NCBI RefSeq assembly: GCF_003308995.1
Contig: NZ_QFFJ01000002.1
Coordinates: forward strand, 744,001-808,000
Source of the DNA: Chitinophaga flava
GTDB taxonomy: Bacteria; Bacteroidota; Bacteroidia; Chitinophagales; Chitinophagaceae
Length of the DNA: 64,000 bases
Direction of reading: 5' to 3'
Below the pieces are notes generated by a model. The model had not been told where the DNA came from. It saw nothing but the letters and a program-made list of their open reading frames with translations, and ran no database searches. Each line of letters begins with the position of its first letter. Position 1 is the first letter of the stretch. The translations under genes were made by a program, and so were the position numbers. Of this stretch, positions 35,567 through 44,154 are shown one piece after another.

Positions 35567-36862
35567 CTATTGTTTGATAGCTTGCATAGCAGCTTTGGCG
35601 GCAGCTATGGTAGCATCGAGTTCTTCAGTTGTGAGCGCCTGGGACATGAACCAGCTTTCGAAGGCTGATGGCGGCAGGTATACGCCGCGTTCGAGCATGG
35701 CATGGAAGAAACGTTTGAACAGTTCATTGTTGGCAGCGGAAGCGCCGGCAAAGTCAATGATCGGGTATTCGGTGAAGTGTACGCTGAGCATAGAACCCAG
35801 GTTGTTGATCTGGTACACAACTCCGGATGCGCCGAATGCTTCGCGCAGGCCGTTTACCAGGTATTCTGCTTTTTCCCGCAGCTGTTCGTAGATGACAGGG
35901 TTGTCATTCAGCGTTTGCAGCAGCGTATAACCGGCGATCATTGCGATCGGGTTGCCGCTGAGGGTACCAGCCTGGTATACTTTTCCGGCGGGAGCGAGGT
36001 TTTCCATGATGGACTTAGGTCCTGCTACTGCACCTACCGGCATACCGGCGCCGATGATTTTTCCGAAGGTAACGAGGTCGGCACGGATACCGAACAGTTC
36101 CTGTGCACCACCACGTGCGAGACGGAAACCGGTCATCACCTCATCAAAGATGAGCAGGATGCCGTTGGCATCGCAGAGCTGGCGCAGTCCTTCCAGGAAG
36201 CCTGGCTGGGGCAGGATACAGCCCATATTACCGGCCACCGGTTCTACGATGATGGCGGCGATCTGGTCCGGATTGTCTGCTATCAGCTGTTCTACAGCGG
36301 GCAGGTTATTGTAGGGGGCTGTGAGGGTATCATCTGCCACGGTAGCAGTAACACCGGGTACAGACTGGATGCCGAGGGTGGCTACACCACTGCCGGCACT
36401 CACGAGAAATGCGTCTGCATGCCCATGGTAACAGCCTTCAAATTTGATGAACTTATTACGTCCGGTATAGCCTCTGGCCAGCCTGATGGCGGTCATACAG
36501 GCTTCGGTGCCGGAGTTGACCATACGGACCATATCGATGTTAGGCACCATGCCTACGATGAGTTCCGCGATTTTTATTTCCAGTTCTGTAGGCGCACCAA
36601 AGGAAGTAGAGAAAGCAGCATATTCCTGAATGGCCTTTACTACCGGTTCATAAGCGTGTCCCATGATCATGGGGCCCCAGGAGTTGATATAATCGATATA
36701 CCTGTTGCCATCCACATCGTACATGAAGGGGCCTTTGGCGTGTTGCATAAATACCGGAGTGCCTCCTACGCTTTTGAATGCACGCACGGGAGAGTTAACA
36801 CCGCCAGGGATGACGTGCTTTGCTTTCCCGAATAACATTTCACTTTTGCTGTAGCTGTACAT
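35567..36862 (-). CDS. hemL: Glutamate-1-semialdehyde 2,1-aminomutase
   Basis: 431-aa PLP enzyme converting glutamate-1-semialdehyde to 5-aminolevulinate. PLP-binding Lys in FGKIIGAGMPVGAVAG, preceded by FDEVMTGFRLARGGAQ; substrate-site VNSGTEACMTAIRLARG. Last gene of the leftward heme operon, 54 nt after hemB. Confidence 0.97.
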   Translation of the reverse strand: MYSYSKSEMLFGKAKHVIPGGVNSPVRAFKSVGGTPVFMQHAKGPFMYDVDGNRYIDYINSWGPMIMGHAYEPVVKAIQEYAAFSTSFGAPTELEIKIAELIVGMVPNIDMVRMVNSGTEACMTAIRLARGYTGRNKFIKFEGCYHGHADAFLVSAGSGVATLGIQSVPGVTATVADDTLTAPYNNLPAVEQLIADNPDQIAAIIVEPVAGNMGCILPQPGFLEGLRQLCDANGILLIFDEVMTGFRLARGGAQELFGIRADLVTFGKIIGAGMPVGAVAGPKSIMENLAPAGKVYQAGTLSGNPIAMIAGYTLLQTLNDNPVIYEQLREKAEYLVNGLREAFGASGVVYQINNLGSMLSVHFTEYPIIDFAGASAANNELFKRFFHAMLERGVYLPPSAFESWFMSQALTTEELDATIAAAKAAMQAIKQ

Positions 36863-36916
36863 GAAAGGAAATTATTTAAAATTTACTGAGATAGATATGG
36901 GTTGCAAGATACTGAA

Positions 36917-37888
36917 TTAAGCATTCAGCAGTCTTACAGCGTCTTTTGCGAAATAAGTAGCGATCAGGTCGGCGCCGGCACGTTTGATGCTGGTCATGCT
37001 TTCCAGGATAGCCTTGTTTTCGTCGAGCCAGCCGTTTTGTGCAGCAGCTTTGATCATGGCATATTCGCCACTCACATGGTAAGCACTCACGGGAACGGTT
37101 GTACTGTCTTTGATGATACGCATGATATCGAGGTAGGCCATCGCTGGTTTTACCATCACAATGTCTGCTCCTTCTTCAATGTCCATCAGTGTTTCCTTGA
37201 TGGCTTCGCGGGAATTGGCGTAGTCCATCTGATAGGTTTTTTTGTCACCGAAACCGGGGGCGGAGTCGAGTGCATCACGGAACGGACCATAGAAGCAGGA
37301 TGCATATTTGGCGCTGTAAGACATGATACCGGTTTTATCGAAACCATGTTGTTCGAGGATGTTCCGGATAGCGAGGATACGGCCGTCCATCATATCGCTG
37401 GGGGCTACGAAATCGGCGCCGGCTTGTGCATGGCTGAGGCTCATACGGGCCAGTACTTCCACGGTAGGGTCGTTAACGATTTCCGTGCCTTCCACGATAC
37501 CGTCGTGACCGTAGGAGGAATAAGGATCGAGGGCTACGTCTGTCATCACCACCATTTCAGGAATGGCGTTTTTGATGCCACGGATAGCGCGCTGCATCAG
37601 TCCCTCAGGGTTTACAGCCTCGGTGCCTTTATTGTCTTTCACGCTGTCGGGTGCTTTCACAAAAAGCAATACACTTTTGATGCCCATGCTCCACAGTTCT
37701 TTGGCCTCTTTGATGGTGAGGTCCAACGAATACCGGAAATAGCCGGGCATTGAGCTGATCTCTTCCTTCACATTTTCTCCTTCAGTTACAAACAGGGGAG
37801 CGATAAAATCGCTGGGCCTCAAAATTGTTTCTGCTACCATCGCGCGAATGGCGGGGGATACTCTTAAAATTCTGTTTCTTCTGATCAT
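36917..37888 (-). CDS. hemB: Porphobilinogen synthase (delta-aminolevulinate dehydratase), magnesium type
   Basis: 323 aa; joins two 5-aminolevulinate molecules. The Schiff-base lysines lie in MSYSAKYASCFYGPF and MVKPAMAYLDI. The metal-switch segment reads DVALDPYSSYGHDG: the Cys residues of zinc enzymes are replaced by Asp/Ala/Ser, so this should be a Mg/K-dependent enzyme with an intact allosteric site. In the heme operon between hemF and hemL. Confidence 0.97.
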   Translation of the reverse strand: MIRRNRILRVSPAIRAMVAETILRPSDFIAPLFVTEGENVKEEISSMPGYFRYSLDLTIKEAKELWSMGIKSVLLFVKAPDSVKDNKGTEAVNPEGLMQRAIRGIKNAIPEMVVMTDVALDPYSSYGHDGIVEGTEIVNDPTVEVLARMSLSHAQAGADFVAPSDMMDGRILAIRNILEQHGFDKTGIMSYSAKYASCFYGPFRDALDSAPGFGDKKTYQMDYANSREAIKETLMDIEEGADIVMVKPAMAYLDIMRIIKDSTTVPVSAYHVSGEYAMIKAAAQNGWLDENKAILESMTSIKRAGADLIATYFAKDAVRLLNA

Positions 37889-37932
37889 CTGATGTAAGTT
37901 TTTGTGTTAGTTATCTTGAGATGATGTTTTGA

Positions 37933-38859
37933 TCATCCTTTATCCTGAACATTGATCCAGTCGCGGGGTTTGAGCCATTCCACCAGCTGAGCCTCAGGGC
38001 TGCCGGGCTCCGGATGGAAGTCGTATTCCCAGCGGGCTACCGGCGGGAGGCTCATGAGGATAGACTCGGTGCGGCCGTTGGTTTTGAGTCCGAACAAAGT
38101 ACCTCTGTCGTGGATCAGGTTAAACTCCACATAACGTCCGCGTCTATACGCCTGCCAGCTGCGATGGGCTTCTGTATAGGGGATGTCTTTTGTTTTCTCC
38201 ACGATGGGCAGGTAGGCTTTCAGGAAAGCTTTACCATTGGCCTGGGAGAAAGCAAAGAGTTCTTCCGCTGTTTTTTCTGCATTGGGACGGAGGTAGTCAT
38301 AGAAGATACCGCCGATGCCCCTTGCTTCGTTGTCACGATGTTTGTTGACGAAATATTCGTCGCAATGTTTTTTGTATTTCGGATAGAGGTCTGTTCCGAA
38401 AGGATCACTGGCCTCTTTAAAGGTGCGGTGGAAGTGGCTGCCATCCTGTTCTTCGAGGTAGTAGGGCGTGAGGTCTGCGCCGCCGCCAAACCAGCTGTCT
38501 TTCAGGTTACCGTCCTGATCATACAGTTCAAAGTAACGGAAGTTGGCATGTACAGTAGGAACAAAAGGATTGAGCGGGTGTATCACGAGGGAGATGCCAC
38601 AGGCCATGAATTTGCTGTTGGTAACACCAAACTGCTGGGCCATTACTTCGGGCAGGTCGCCGTGTACGACAGAGGTGCTGACACCGCCTTTTTCGAAGAC
38701 GTTACCGTCGGCGATCACACGGGAGCGGCCACCGCCGCCACCGGGGCGTTCCCAGTGGTCTTCACGGAAAGTGGCTTTGCCGTCTATTTTTTCCAGGGCG
38801 CTGCATATTTCATCCTGCAGGTCCCGTATAAAAGTGATAAAATTATTTTTGATGCTCAT
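37933..38859 (-). CDS. hemF: Oxygen-dependent coproporphyrinogen III oxidase
   Basis: 308 aa from MSIKNNFITFIRDLQ. Uses O2 to decarboxylate two propionates, giving protoporphyrinogen IX. Typical blocks: REDHWERPGGGGGRSRVI, HANFRYFEL, WFGGGADLTPYYL, RRGRYVEFNLIHDRGT. An upstream in-frame ATG at 38904 would overlap hemE; the chosen start lies 4 nt after the hemE stop. Oxygen dependence fits an aerobic lifestyle. Confidence 0.96.
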   Translation of the reverse strand: MSIKNNFITFIRDLQDEICSALEKIDGKATFREDHWERPGGGGGRSRVIADGNVFEKGGVSTSVVHGDLPEVMAQQFGVTNSKFMACGISLVIHPLNPFVPTVHANFRYFELYDQDGNLKDSWFGGGADLTPYYLEEQDGSHFHRTFKEASDPFGTDLYPKYKKHCDEYFVNKHRDNEARGIGGIFYDYLRPNAEKTAEELFAFSQANGKAFLKAYLPIVEKTKDIPYTEAHRSWQAYRRGRYVEFNLIHDRGTLFGLKTNGRTESILMSLPPVARWEYDFHPEPGSPEAQLVEWLKPRDWINVQDKG

Positions 38860-38863
38860 GGTA

Positions 38864-39892
38864 TTAGCCGTGTGCTTTAACTGTTTCAACAAATGCTTTG
38901 GCATGATCTACCGGTACGTTCGGCAGGATACCATGGCCGAGGTTGGCGATATAACGCTGGCGGCCGAAGCCTTTCAGCATTTCCTTCACAGATTTTTCAA
39001 TTTCAGGGATAGGAGCCAGCAGTTTAGCCGGGTCGAAGTTGCCCTGCAGGGTAATGTTGCTACCTGCAAACTGACGGGCCAGTTCCGGTTTGATACACCA
39101 GTCGATACCCAGGCCATGAGCGCCGGTAGCGGCCATATCTTCAAGGGCGAACCAGGCACCTTTGGCGAATACGATTGTAGGGCATATCTCTTTCATGGCA
39201 GCCACGATCTGACGGATATACTGGAGGGAGAACACTTCAAAGTCCTGTGGACTGAGCAGGCCGCCCCAGGAATCAAATATCTGTACGGTATCGGCACCGG
39301 CAGCCACCTGTGCTTTCAGGTAAGCGATGGAGGTATCGGTGATCATCTGCAGCAGCTGATGGGCTACTGCGGGTTGCTGGTAACAGAAAGCTTTGGCTTC
39401 ATCAAAAGTTTTGGAGCCTTTGCCCTGTACCATATAGCAGAGCAATGTCCAGGGTGCACCGGCAAAACCGATCAGCGGCACACGGCCAGCCAGGGTTTGT
39501 TTGGTGAGCTTCAGGGCATCGAATACATAATGCAGTCTTTCGTGTACATCGGGAACGCATAAACGTTGCAGGTCCTGTGCACTTTTCACCGGCTGTGGCA
39601 GCAGCGGGCCTACTTTCTCAATCAGCTGTACTTCCATGCCCATGGCCTGTGGTACTACCAGGATGTCGGAGAAAATGATGGCAGCGTCTACACCTACCTG
39701 GTCTACCGGCATAACGGTGATTTCGGTGGCCAGCTCAGGATTTTCGCAGCGTTCAAAGAAACTATATTTATCACGCAGTTTGATGTAATCCGGTAAATAG
39801 CGGCCTGCCTGACGCATCATCCATACTGGTGTGCGGGAAACAGTTTCGCCTCTAAGGGCCTTCAGCAATAAATCGTTCTTCAAAGCGCTCAT
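38864..39892 (-). CDS. hemE: Uroporphyrinogen decarboxylase
   Basis: 342 aa. The N-terminal PVWMMRQAGRYLPDY signature and FSDILVVPQAMG, GFAGAPWTLLCYMV, FDSWGGLLSP and NLGHGILPNVP are all present. Converts uroporphyrinogen III to coproporphyrinogen III. Start overlaps the hemD stop by 4 nt (ATGA), indicating translational coupling. Confidence 0.98.
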   Translation of the reverse strand: MSALKNDLLLKALRGETVSRTPVWMMRQAGRYLPDYIKLRDKYSFFERCENPELATEITVMPVDQVGVDAAIIFSDILVVPQAMGMEVQLIEKVGPLLPQPVKSAQDLQRLCVPDVHERLHYVFDALKLTKQTLAGRVPLIGFAGAPWTLLCYMVQGKGSKTFDEAKAFCYQQPAVAHQLLQMITDTSIAYLKAQVAAGADTVQIFDSWGGLLSPQDFEVFSLQYIRQIVAAMKEICPTIVFAKGAWFALEDMAATGAHGLGIDWCIKPELARQFAGSNITLQGNFDPAKLLAPIPEIEKSVKEMLKGFGRQRYIANLGHGILPNVPVDHAKAFVETVKAHG

Positions 39893-40632
39893 TCGTAGCA
39901 GTTAATATTGTTAAAGTAAAATATAGCTGTTTGTACCATGGACTCCTCTCTTGTAAGAGGGCTCATGATGATTTTATTGTTTGTGTAGTCTTCCAGTATG
40001 GAAGCAGTGGTGGTGCCGATGGCAAAACAAACGGTTTTGGATGGCAGCTTGTTGACGGAGAAAAAACTTTTCACCGCGCTGGGACTGAAAAACAGTATGC
40101 CGTCGTAATCATCGGTTATCACAGCGGGTGTAGACACGTTTTCGTAGATTACAAATTCATGTACGGTGATACCCGCTTTGCGTAAGCCTTCGGGGAGATC
40201 GTCCCGACGTTGGTTACCGCAGAAAAAGATCACTTCGGATATATTGCCCAGTGCTATGATAGCTGCTGCAAGGTCTTTACCATAGGAGGCTTCCGCCACT
40301 ATGGGATTGTCGGGCAGCAGTTGTTGTACCGTCTTTTTGGTGTTTCCGTCGATACAACATATCGGATGAGGGATTATATAATAATCAGCACTCTGGTGAA
40401 GGTAATCAGCAAAAGCTTTTACGGCATGTGCGCTGGTGAATACCAGGGCTGTTGCCGGTTTGCCGAATACCTTTATCATGTTTTCTTCTCCCAGCAGGTC
40501 TTTATTGACCAGTGGTTTTATCTGAATGAAGTCCAGTACGTCGATGGCAATACCGTTGTCACCAGCTGCAGCGATTAAGCTGTCTGTAAGTGGCCTGGTG
40601 CATAATATGCGGTATTTGACATTATCCGGCAT
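39889..40632 (-). CDS. hemD: Uroporphyrinogen-III synthase
   Basis: 247 aa. HemD proteins diverge strongly; support comes from the two-domain pattern (LCTRPLTDSLI start, ALVFTSAHAVKAFADYL, GKDLAAAI, DGILFFSPSAVKSFF near the end) and the position between hemC and hemE. Closes hydroxymethylbilane to uroporphyrinogen III. Overlaps hemC by 11 nt and hemE by 4 nt. Confidence 0.92.
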   Translation of the reverse strand: MPDNVKYRILCTRPLTDSLIAAAGDNGIAIDVLDFIQIKPLVNKDLLGEENMIKVFGKPATALVFTSAHAVKAFADYLHQSADYYIIPHPICCIDGNTKKTVQQLLPDNPIVAEASYGKDLAAAIIALGNISEVIFFCGNQRRDDLPEGLRKAGITVHEFVIYENVSTPAVITDDYDGILFFSPSAVKSFFSVNKLPSKTVCFAIGTTTASILEDYTNNKIIMSPLTREESMVQTAIFYFNNINCYE

Positions 40633-41542
40633 TTCTGATCGCTGCTACAATTTCATCACCACCGCGGGCCATGATGTCCTCGGCGGCGGCTTTGCCCAGG
40701 TGTTGTGCCTGTGCTACGGTTACTTCGCGGGAGATATCGAGGAACTGAGTGCCATCGAGGCTGCAGAGTTCACCGCGGAAGTGTACGGTATCATTGGTTA
40801 TCTGAGCGTAAGCGCTGATAGGGGTGGTGCATCCGCCCATCAGGGTACGTAGGAATTCACGTTCTATATGTGTGGAGAGGGCTGTTTCCGCATGGTTAAA
40901 AGCGGCACAGGCTTCACGACAGAAGGCATCGTCTTCACGGCATACGGCTACTACGGCGCCTTGTGCAGGTGCCGGCAGCATCCAGTCGAGGTCGATGGAG
41001 TTAGCCGGACGTATGTTGATCCTTTCCAGGCCGGCAACGGCGAAGATGGCGCCATCCCAGTTTTCAGCGGCCAGTTTCTGCAGGCGGGTGTTGACATTGC
41101 CACGCAGGTTGTGTAACTGGTGCTGTGGGTATTTCCTTAACCACTGTGCTTTGCGGCGTACGCTGCTGGTGGCGATATTGGCCACATAACCAGGCTCGCC
41201 GAGGAAGGCAGTACTGTTTTTGTATACCAGCAGATCCTTCACCGGACCGCGTTGCAGCACAGCGGCCTGCACAATTTGTTGAGGCAGCTGGGTGGGCACG
41301 TCCTTAAAGGAGTGTACAGCGATATCAATACGGTTGTTGAGCAGTGCGAGGTCAAGGCTTTTGGTGAAGATGCCCTGTACACCTATCTCGTACAGTGGAG
41401 TAACGAGATCGATGTCGCCTTCGCTTTTAATGGGCACCAGCGTGGTTTTATAACCCTGTGCGGTGAGCAGGTCGTTGACCTGATGTGCCTGCCAGAGTGC
41501 CAGCTGGCTTTCTCTTGTACCTATCCTGATAATTTTGTCCAT
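40622..41542 (-). CDS. hemC: Hydroxymethylbilane synthase (porphobilinogen deaminase)
   Basis: 306 aa. RIGTRESQLALWQAHQV at the N-terminus, SFKDVPTQLP, and the dipyrromethane-cofactor Cys in MGGCTTPISAY. Polymerises four porphobilinogens. Starts 5 nt after hemA and overlaps hemD by 11 nt. Confidence 0.98.
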   Translation of the reverse strand: MDKIIRIGTRESQLALWQAHQVNDLLTAQGYKTTLVPIKSEGDIDLVTPLYEIGVQGIFTKSLDLALLNNRIDIAVHSFKDVPTQLPQQIVQAAVLQRGPVKDLLVYKNSTAFLGEPGYVANIATSSVRRKAQWLRKYPQHQLHNLRGNVNTRLQKLAAENWDGAIFAVAGLERINIRPANSIDLDWMLPAPAQGAVVAVCREDDAFCREACAAFNHAETALSTHIEREFLRTLMGGCTTPISAYAQITNDTVHFRGELCSLDGTQFLDISREVTVAQAQHLGKAAAEDIMARGGDEIVAAIRNAG

Positions 41543-41547
41543 GATAA

Positions 41548-42801
41548 TTAGTCCTGCTTAACTCCGGTCTCGAAAATATCGTTGATCATAGCGATGTACA
41601 GGTCACTCTTATCGGTTTCCTTGCGTACTTTTCCTGCCATGAGGTTGATCATTTTCTGGATGATACGGGAAGACACTTCTTCCATATCTTCCACTTTATA
41701 GCCGGAGCCGTTTTTCTGTTGTTGTATTTCGCGGGTGTGGATCTCCTGAAGTTTGTCTTTAACGGCTTTGAGTACAACGGCATGTTTGCGCATTTTGTAC
41801 CAGTACAGGAATTCAGCCATGTGCTCATCGATGATGGCAAGGGCTTTAGGTACTTCACCCAGCCTGTTTTGCAGGGTTTCGTCCTGTACTTTTGAGAGCT
41901 CGTCTACATTCACGAGGGTGACGTGCTCCAGATCACCGACAGCCGATTCCACGTTGAAAGGGATGGAGAGGTCGATGATCAGCTTGGGAGATGATTGATG
42001 GAAGTGGGAGGCCAGTACAGTAGGTTCCGGTGCATTGGAAGCTACCAGTACCACATCGGCGGCCTGCATTTCACTTACCATGTTTTCGTAGGGCGCATAA
42101 CGCAGGCCATGCTGGCCGGCGAAATCAGCGGCTACCTGAAGGGTACGGTTAATGAGGGTGACCTCTTTCACGCCCAGGTATTCAATCATATTCTTGCAGG
42201 TGTTGCGGCCTATTTTGCCTACACCCAGTAATACGATTTTTTTATGACGGATATCCGGGCAGTGGCGTTCGAGCATCCGTACGGTGGCGAAGGCCACGGA
42301 AACGGTACCTTTACTAAGGCCGGTTTCTGTTTTGATGAGTTTGGAAACCTGCAACACACTGTTGACAAGTCTTTCCAGGAAACTGCCCAGGCATTGCTGC
42401 GCTTTGGCAAACTTGGCTGCATTACGGATCTGGCCGATGATTTCATAGTCGCCCAATATCTGGGAGTCGAGGCCGGTACCTACCTGATATAGGTGGCGGA
42501 TGGCTTCCTCGCCGGATTTGGAATAAGCCAGTTCTCCCAGCTGTGCCCTGTCACCGTGTGTTTCACGGGACAACAAGTCCAGCAGGTCCTGCGGGCTGTC
42601 CGCGAAACCGTATAATTCCGTTCTGTTACAAGTGGAGAGTACAAAGAGATCATCTAATTGCACAGTCCTGGCATGCTCCAGGAGTTGTTGGTATTGGGCC
42701 GGATTAATGGCGTATAATCCCCTGATAGCAGCGTCTGTTTTCTTATAGTTGATCCCAACGATATGAAAATTTGCTATTTCTTTTGAGTGACTGACCTGCA
42801 T
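41548..42801 (-). CDS. hemA: Glutamyl-tRNA reductase
   Basis: 417 aa from MQVSHSKEIANFHIVG. Reduces glutamyl-tRNA to glutamate-1-semialdehyde, the first committed step of the C5 pathway. Catalytic Cys58 in VLSTCNRTELYG; NADPH domain VLLGVGKIGRNTCKNM; C-terminal dimerisation helix. An upstream in-frame ATG at 42900 exists, but a consensus promoter (42825-42853) lies between the two, so the shorter form is right. First gene of the operon hemA-C-D-E-F-B-L. Confidence 0.97.
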   Translation of the reverse strand: MQVSHSKEIANFHIVGINYKKTDAAIRGLYAINPAQYQQLLEHARTVQLDDLFVLSTCNRTELYGFADSPQDLLDLLSRETHGDRAQLGELAYSKSGEEAIRHLYQVGTGLDSQILGDYEIIGQIRNAAKFAKAQQCLGSFLERLVNSVLQVSKLIKTETGLSKGTVSVAFATVRMLERHCPDIRHKKIVLLGVGKIGRNTCKNMIEYLGVKEVTLINRTLQVAADFAGQHGLRYAPYENMVSEMQAADVVLVASNAPEPTVLASHFHQSSPKLIIDLSIPFNVESAVGDLEHVTLVNVDELSKVQDETLQNRLGEVPKALAIIDEHMAEFLYWYKMRKHAVVLKAVKDKLQEIHTREIQQQKNGSGYKVEDMEEVSSRIIQKMINLMAGKVRKETDKSDLYIAMINDIFETGVKQD

Positions 42802-42824
42802 GTTTTTGTATAAGCTTCCGGCTG

Positions 42825-42853
42825 CAAAAATACTTGGATACGCCGCAAACAAA
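42825..42853 (-). promoter_or_regulatory. Promoter of the hemA operon
   Basis: On the minus strand TTTG (42853-42850), 17-nt spacer, TATTTTTG (42832-42825), 23 nt before the hemA ATG. Confidence 0.6.
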
Positions 42854-43054
42854 CGGGATAAGGCTGTCATTAGTGTGTCATTTCTCCTACTGGTATCCAA
42901 TACGACGAAAAAATGATTTTTATCAGTTTTTGCGGGTCCTCTGTTTTGTGGTTAGAGGATTACACGAATATACGAAATAATAGTGAACAATCATTACAAA
43001 CACATGACAAAAGGCCCTGTGGAAGGGACAATAGCGGCCTTCCTGAAAAAGCAC

Positions 43055-43081
43055 TTTGTGTGAATTTGTTATTTACTTTTG
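43055..43081 (+). promoter_or_regulatory. Promoter of hemH-hemY
   Basis: TTTG (43055-43058) and TACTTTTG (43074-43081), spacer 15 nt (short for the consensus), 18 nt before the ATG at 43100. Confidence 0.45.
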
Positions 43082-43099
43082 CAGCAATTTATTAAGCTC

Positions 43100-44143
43100 A
43101 TGGTATCTAAATCTGATGTTGGCATTATTCTGATGAACCTGGGTTCGCCCGATTCTACGGCGGTCCCTGATGTGAAGCGTTATCTGTCGGAATTTCTGAT
43201 GGATAAACGCGTGATCGACTACCCCTGGCTGTTCCGCAAGATACTGATTGAAGGGATCATCGTACCCCGCCGTGCAGAAAAATCGGCGGAAGCTTATGCT
43301 TCTATCTGGTGGAAGGAAGGGTCCCCGTTGATAGCACTCACCAAACAGCTGCAGACCGCTGTTCAGCATGATATGGACGTGCCGGTGGAGATTGCGATGC
43401 GTTACGGCAATCCACACCCGGAAGAGGCTTTCGACAACCTGCTGAAAAAAAATCCGGGACTGAAGGAAGTAATAGTATTGCCACTATATCCGCATTATGC
43501 CATGTCTTCCTATGAGACAGCGGCAGAATATGCGAAAGAGATCTACAAAAAGAAAAAATACAAGTTCAAACTTTCAGTAATACCTCCATTCTATGACGAG
43601 CCTGCATACATCGATGCTGTAGCAGAGAGCATGCGGCCCTATCTGCAACAGGAGCATGATTATGTGCTGTTTAGCTATCACGGTGTGCCTGAAAGGCATA
43701 TCCGTAAGGGAGACATCACCGGACATCATTGTATGAAAGTAACCGACTGTTGTCATGTGCAATCACCGGCACATGAATACTGTTACCGGCATCAGGTGTT
43801 CATTACCGCAGAGCTGGTGGCGGCTAAACTGGGTCTGCCCCGCGAAAAATGGGGAATCTCCTTCCAGTCAAGGCTGGGCCGCGAAGAATGGTTGAAACCC
43901 TACACCGCCGGACTGCTGGAAACACTGCCAAGAGAAGGTAAGAAAAAACTGCTGGTGGTATGCCCGGCATTTGTTTCTGATTGCCTTGAAACACTGGAAG
44001 AAATTGCCGTAGAAGGAAAACATTCTTTCATGAACAACGGAGGGGACAGCTTTACCATGATCCCTTGTCTGAATATTCATCCTATGTGGGTAAAAGCGGT
44101 GGTTAAATACTGCCATCAGATCATGGAGGAGGAAACCGTATAA
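43100..44143 (+). CDS. hemH: Ferrochelatase
   Basis: 347 aa from MVSKSDVGIILMNLGSPDS. Inserts Fe2+ into protoporphyrin IX. Catalytic His in LFSYHGVPERHIRKGD; the C-terminal CPAFVSDCLETLEEI block is also present. A TTG further upstream (43079) overlaps the -7 element and is rejected. First of a two-gene unit with hemY, divergent from the main heme operon. Confidence 0.97.
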   Translation: MVSKSDVGIILMNLGSPDSTAVPDVKRYLSEFLMDKRVIDYPWLFRKILIEGIIVPRRAEKSAEAYASIWWKEGSPLIALTKQLQTAVQHDMDVPVEIAMRYGNPHPEEAFDNLLKKNPGLKEVIVLPLYPHYAMSSYETAAEYAKEIYKKKKYKFKLSVIPPFYDEPAYIDAVAESMRPYLQQEHDYVLFSYHGVPERHIRKGDITGHHCMKVTDCCHVQSPAHEYCYRHQVFITAELVAAKLGLPREKWGISFQSRLGREEWLKPYTAGLLETLPREGKKKLLVVCPAFVSDCLETLEEIAVEGKHSFMNNGGDSFTMIPCLNIHPMWVKAVVKYCHQIMEEETV

Positions 44144-44154
44144 CCTTGAACCAT

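Larger units (their letters stand above)
42802..43099. other. Divergent promoter region of the two heme operons
   Basis: 298 bp between hemA and hemH. It holds the hemA promoter at its left end and the hemH promoter at its right end. The middle (about 42860-43050) shows no gene and no strong hairpin; any shared control of both heme operons should map here. Confidence 0.6.

Noticed and set aside
35702..36835. Long plus-strand open frame (377 codons) opposite hemL
   Set aside because: Antisense shadow of a clear enzyme gene; His/Gly/Val-rich composition and no family resemblance.
38543..39562. Long plus-strand frame (339 codons) opposite hemF/hemE
   Set aside because: Spans the junction of two certain genes on the other strand; shadow of their codon usage.
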